This document shows positions 5,168-7,610 of a stretch of DNA of 7,610 nucleotides, one piece after another. The position numbers were made by a program, and so were the translations under genes. Under the pieces are notes generated by a model. The model ran no database searches. It had not been told where the DNA came from and was given only the letters and a program-made list of their open reading frames with translations. This DNA is from an uncultured Clostridium sp. (lineage in GTDB: Bacteria; Bacillota; Clostridia; TANB77; CAG-508). The DNA lies in contig USMK01000039.1 in NCBI GenBank assembly GCA_900555835.1, forward strand, positions 1 to 7,610. Reading direction: 5' to 3'. Position 1 is the first letter of the stretch. Each line of letters begins with the position of its first letter.

Positions 5168-7162
5168 ATGTCAAATACAAGAAAAATTTTAGATAAAATA
5201 ACATCTAAAACAAAAATATATCTAGTTATAATATTAGTGTTATTGATAGTACTATGTATATATGAACATAATTTTATAATTCCAGCTACATTATCATATA
5301 TTATTTTGTTAATGTATACTTTCTGGGCAAATGGAAGAAAAAAGGATGAATTTTTTAAACATATTCAAGAATTGACTTTTGATGTGGATTCTGCTGCTAA
5401 AAGCACATTGATAAATTCACCATTTCCACTTATCATACTAGAAACAGATGGAAATATAGTATGGAAAAACAACAAATTTGTTAAGGAATTTATAAATATC
5501 AATATAAATACTTATCTAGAAGATATTATAAAGGAAGTTAAACAACAAATTATAAATGATGGTGCAAAAACAATTGAAAAAAGGTTGGAGATTCAAGATA
5601 AGACATATAAAGTAATAGGTCAATATGTAAAAAATAAAGAAAATAAACAAGGCGAAAAAATATATACAACAACATTATATTTTATAGACAATACTTATGA
5701 AAATGAGATTTCAAAAAAATATGAGGATTCTAAAACCTGTGTTGGGATTGTTGTGATAGATAATTATGAAGAATTAGCACAAAGAATGTCTGAACAAGAA
5801 ATTCCACAAGTAATAGCAGCTGTTGAAAAACAAATATATGATTGGACAGGAAAAATAAATGGATTAGCAATAAAAAAAGATAGAGATACATTTGTATTTA
5901 TATTTGAAAAGAAATATCTAGAACAAATAGAAAATGAAAAATTTAATATTTTAGATACCATAAAAGAAATTAGAGCAAACGAAAAAATGACAATTACATT
6001 AAGCATTGCGGTTTCTGACGAAGGCGAAACAAATATTGAAAAATATAAATCTGCATTATCAGCCATGGATATAGCTTTGGGAAGAGGCGGAGACCAAGCT
6101 GTATTAAAAAAGGAAGGAAACTATGTATTTTTTGGTGGACGATCACAAGAAGTTGAAAAAAGAACTAAGGTAAAAGCTAGAACAATTGCTAATGCATTAG
6201 AAGAACTAATGACTGATGCAAAAAATATAATGATTATGGGACATGTTAATGGAGATATAGATTCTATGGGGGCAAGTCTTGGAATGTACAGACTTGCAAA
6301 AACACTAGGGAAGGAAGCATATATAATAAGTCAAACTTCTGATATAACTCTTGCAAGTTTTATGGAAAACTTAAAAAGCGATGAAGAATATCAAACAGCA
6401 ATAATAGATAAAAATGAAGCTATGGCAAAAATTAGTGCAGAAACATTGCTTATTGTAGTAGATACTCATAAAAGAAATTATGTTGAGGTACCAGAATTAT
6501 TAGATGAAACTGAAAAAATTGTTATAATAGACCATCATAGAAAAAGCACAGATGCAATTAATAATGTATCACTTGTATTTCATGAAGTATATGCATCTTC
6601 TGCCTCAGAACTTGTTATAGAAATTTTACAATATGCAAAAGAAGAAGTAAAATTAACAAATTATGAAGTAGAAGGTTTATATGGAGGAATAATGGTAGAT
6701 ACAAAAGATTTTACATTCAAAACAGGAGTAAGGACATTTGAAGCTGCTGCTTATTTAAGAAAATTGGGTGTAGATATAATAAAAGTAAAAAAAATATTCC
6801 AAATGGATTTAGAAAACTACAACATAATAGCTGATATTGTAAAAAATACAGAACTGATAAATGGAACAATTGGTATTGCTATGTATCAAGACCAAAATAA
6901 AAATGCAGGATTAATATGTGCAAAAGCAGCTGATGAATTATTAACAATAAGTGATATAACAGCATCATTTGTATTAGGAAAACAAGGCGACAAAATATGT
7001 GTTAGTGGACGTTCAATAGGAGATATAAACGTACAATTAATATTAGAAAAATTAGGTGGCGGTGGTCACATTACAGTGGCTGGAGCACAAATAGAGGGAA
7101 TGACAATAGAAGAAGCAAAACAAGAATTAATAGCACAAATAAATGAATATTTTTCTGAATAG
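5168..7162 (+). CDS. gdpP: cyclic-di-AMP phosphodiesterase, DHH/DHHA1 membrane protein
   Basis: GdpP (YybT) hydrolyses c-di-AMP to pApA and so tunes potassium and osmolyte transport and cell-wall homeostasis. The 664-residue protein has the family's length and domain order. Two membrane helices (about 17-32 and 36-54) are followed by a PAS-like segment (about 84-150) and a degenerate GGDEF domain (about 190-320) without an intact GGDEF motif, as is normal for the family. The DHH domain has metal ligands in MGHVNGDID (H359, D363, D365), VVDTH (D432, H434) and IDHH (455-457). The DHHA1 domain ends in GGGGH (630-634). All catalytic residues expected for the phosphodiesterase are present. The nucleic-acid-like site reads HVNGDID where HKNPD(L/M)D is common. 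The gene has its own promoter, and rplI follows 14 bases after its stop, the standard Firmicutes arrangement, so the two are probably co-transcribed. Assignment is secure. Confidence 0.96.
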   Translation: MSNTRKILDKITSKTKIYLVIILVLLIVLCIYEHNFIIPATLSYIILLMYTFWANGRKKDEFFKHIQELTFDVDSAAKSTLINSPFPLIILETDGNIVWKNNKFVKEFINININTYLEDIIKEVKQQIINDGAKTIEKRLEIQDKTYKVIGQYVKNKENKQGEKIYTTTLYFIDNTYENEISKKYEDSKTCVGIVVIDNYEELAQRMSEQEIPQVIAAVEKQIYDWTGKINGLAIKKDRDTFVFIFEKKYLEQIENEKFNILDTIKEIRANEKMTITLSIAVSDEGETNIEKYKSALSAMDIALGRGGDQAVLKKEGNYVFFGGRSQEVEKRTKVKARTIANALEELMTDAKNIMIMGHVNGDIDSMGASLGMYRLAKTLGKEAYIISQTSDITLASFMENLKSDEEYQTAIIDKNEAMAKISAETLLIVVDTHKRNYVEVPELLDETEKIVIIDHHRKSTDAINNVSLVFHEVYASSASELVIEILQYAKEEVKLTNYEVEGLYGGIMVDTKDFTFKTGVRTFEAAAYLRKLGVDIIKVKKIFQMDLENYNIIADIVKNTELINGTIGIAMYQDQNKNAGLICAKAADELLTISDITASFVLGKQGDKICVSGRSIGDINVQLILEKLGGGGHITVAGAQIEGMTIEEAKQELIAQINEYFSE

Positions 7163-7176
7163 AAAGGAGATTATTT

Positions 7177-7383
7177 ATGAAAGTAATATTGACACAAGAT
7201 ATAAAAGGGGTAGGAAAAAAAGATGAAATAATAAATGCAAGTGATGGTTATGCACGTAATTTTTTATTTCCAAAAAAATTAGCTGTAGAAGCTAATAACG
7301 AAAATATGAGTAAATTAAAGGCTAAAAAACAGTCTGAACAATATAAAAAAGATGTTAATAAAGAAAATGCTGAAAAAATATAC
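7177..7383 (+). CDS. rplI: ribosomal protein L9, N-terminal part, broken by foreign sequence
   Basis: L9 binds domain V of 23S rRNA at the base of the L1 stalk. The first ~69 residues match the family: MKVILTQDIKGVGKK, the signature GYARNFLFPKKLA (24-36), then the start of the long connecting helix, rich in Lys and Glu. A strong AAAGGAG lies just upstream, overlapping the gdpP stop region. A complete L9 has about 148 residues with a C-terminal RNA-binding domain; that domain is absent. The same frame stays open to a stop at 7522-7524, but residues after about 70 come from an out-of-frame reading of GH97 sequence and mean nothing. In relatives a replicative helicase gene (dnaB/dnaC) usually follows rplI; it is missing because the native sequence ends here. 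Confidence 0.93.
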
Positions 7384-7390
7384 AATGCTG
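7372..7390. other. chimeric junction between clostridial rplI and Bacteroidales GH97 DNA
   Basis: L9 homology stops at about 7380 and GH97 homology begins by 7388 in another frame. Base composition changes abruptly at the same place: before it runs of A and T dominate, after it codons such as GCC, CAG, ACC, CTC and GGC are common. There is no insertion-sequence end, inverted repeat or target duplication at the boundary. A metagenome assembly or library artefact is the simplest explanation. Confidence 0.85.
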
Positions 7391-7610
7391 GCTGCGCTGT
7401 TGCCTATGATGGCAGCAGCCCAGACCGTAAAGTCGCCCAACGGCAATGTGTCGCTTACCTTCTCGCTCACAGACAAGGGACAGCCCACATACGAAATGTC
7501 GTACAAGGGCAAGACTGTGTGTAAGCCATCTCATCTCGGATTGGAGCTGGCTAAGGACAAGCACGCCTCAAAGGGAATGGAAGAGACCGACCTGATGGAC
7601 GGTTTCACAG
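7385..7610 (+). CDS. GH97 alpha-glucosidase (SusB-like), N-terminal fragment
   Basis: The frame starting at 7385 is open to the window end (75 codons). It reads the end of a signal peptide (LAALLPMMAAAQ, cleavage probably near AAA-Q), then TVKSPNGNVSLTFSL, GQPTYEMSYKGK, KPSHLGLEL and, at the edge, LMDGFT. These match, in order, the N-terminal beta-sandwich of Bacteroidales GH97 enzymes such as B. thetaiotaomicron SusB (SPDNNL, PTYELTYKNK, KPSTLGLEL, LYDGFE). Such enzymes act in the periplasm on alpha-glucans or other alpha-glycosides; the catalytic domain lies outside the window, so alpha-glucosidase versus alpha-galactosidase activity is open. The ATG at 7385 is in frame but would leave too short a signal peptide, so the real start was lost at the junction. 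Codon use (GCC, CAG, ACC, AAG, CTG) is unlike everything upstream. Confidence 0.85.
   Translation, partial: MLAALLPMMAAAQTVKSPNGNVSLTFSLTDKGQPTYEMSYKGKTVCKPSHLGLELAKDKHASKGMEETDLMDGFT

Noticed and set aside
5764..6066. 100-codon open frame on the minus strand within gdpP
   Set aside because: Antisense shadow of the degenerate GGDEF region; Ser/Phe-rich low-complexity translation.
7385..7387. ATG 7385 as the true start of the GH97 gene
   Set aside because: It would give a signal peptide with no basic n-region and only about 12 residues; the real 5' end was probably lost at the junction.
7384..7524. C-terminal 46 codons of the apparent 115-residue L9
   Set aside because: Out-of-frame reading of GH97 sequence; no resemblance to the L9 C-terminal domain.

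Overview
The window looks like low-GC Firmicutes DNA, most likely from an uncultured gut member of the Clostridia. Codons are strongly A/T-ended, Arg is nearly always AGA, ribosome-binding sites are strong AGGAG types, and the gene pair gdpP-rplI is in its usual Firmicutes order. The last ~225 bases do not belong to this genome. They are GC-richer and encode the beginning of a Bacteroidales-type GH97 alpha-glucosidase (SusB family). The window therefore reads as a metagenomic contig with a chimeric 3' end.

Layout, left to right. Positions 1-555 hold the 3' part of a serine O-acetyltransferase gene (cysE/epsC) with an unusual acidic C-terminal tail. Positions 556-798 are non-coding, with two small inverted repeats just after cysE and a long imperfect hairpin (739-789) just before rpoC. 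Positions 814-4354 hold rpoC (RNA polymerase beta'), complete in length but interrupted by one extra base at about 2953, so that it reads as two overlapping open frames. An intrinsic terminator (4362-4396) follows, and its T-tract overlaps a good sigma-A promoter. Next come trmB (4454-5116; tRNA m7G46 methyltransferase), a second good promoter overlapping the trmB stop, gdpP (5168-7162; membrane-anchored c-di-AMP phosphodiesterase) and the first ~70 codons of rplI (ribosomal protein L9). The rplI frame runs into the foreign GH97 sequence at about 7372-7390.

The intact genes are housekeeping: cysteine biosynthesis, transcription, tRNA modification, second-messenger turnover and the ribosome. 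gdpP and rplI are probably co-transcribed, with 14 bases between them. trmB and rpoC appear to be separate transcription units. I found no sign of a new defence, mobile or biosynthetic system. The points most worth checking are the chimeric junction, the rpoC frameshift, the absence of rpoB upstream of rpoC, the hairpin in the rpoC leader, the acidic CysE tail, and the way synonymous codon choice in rpoC follows its catalytic motifs.
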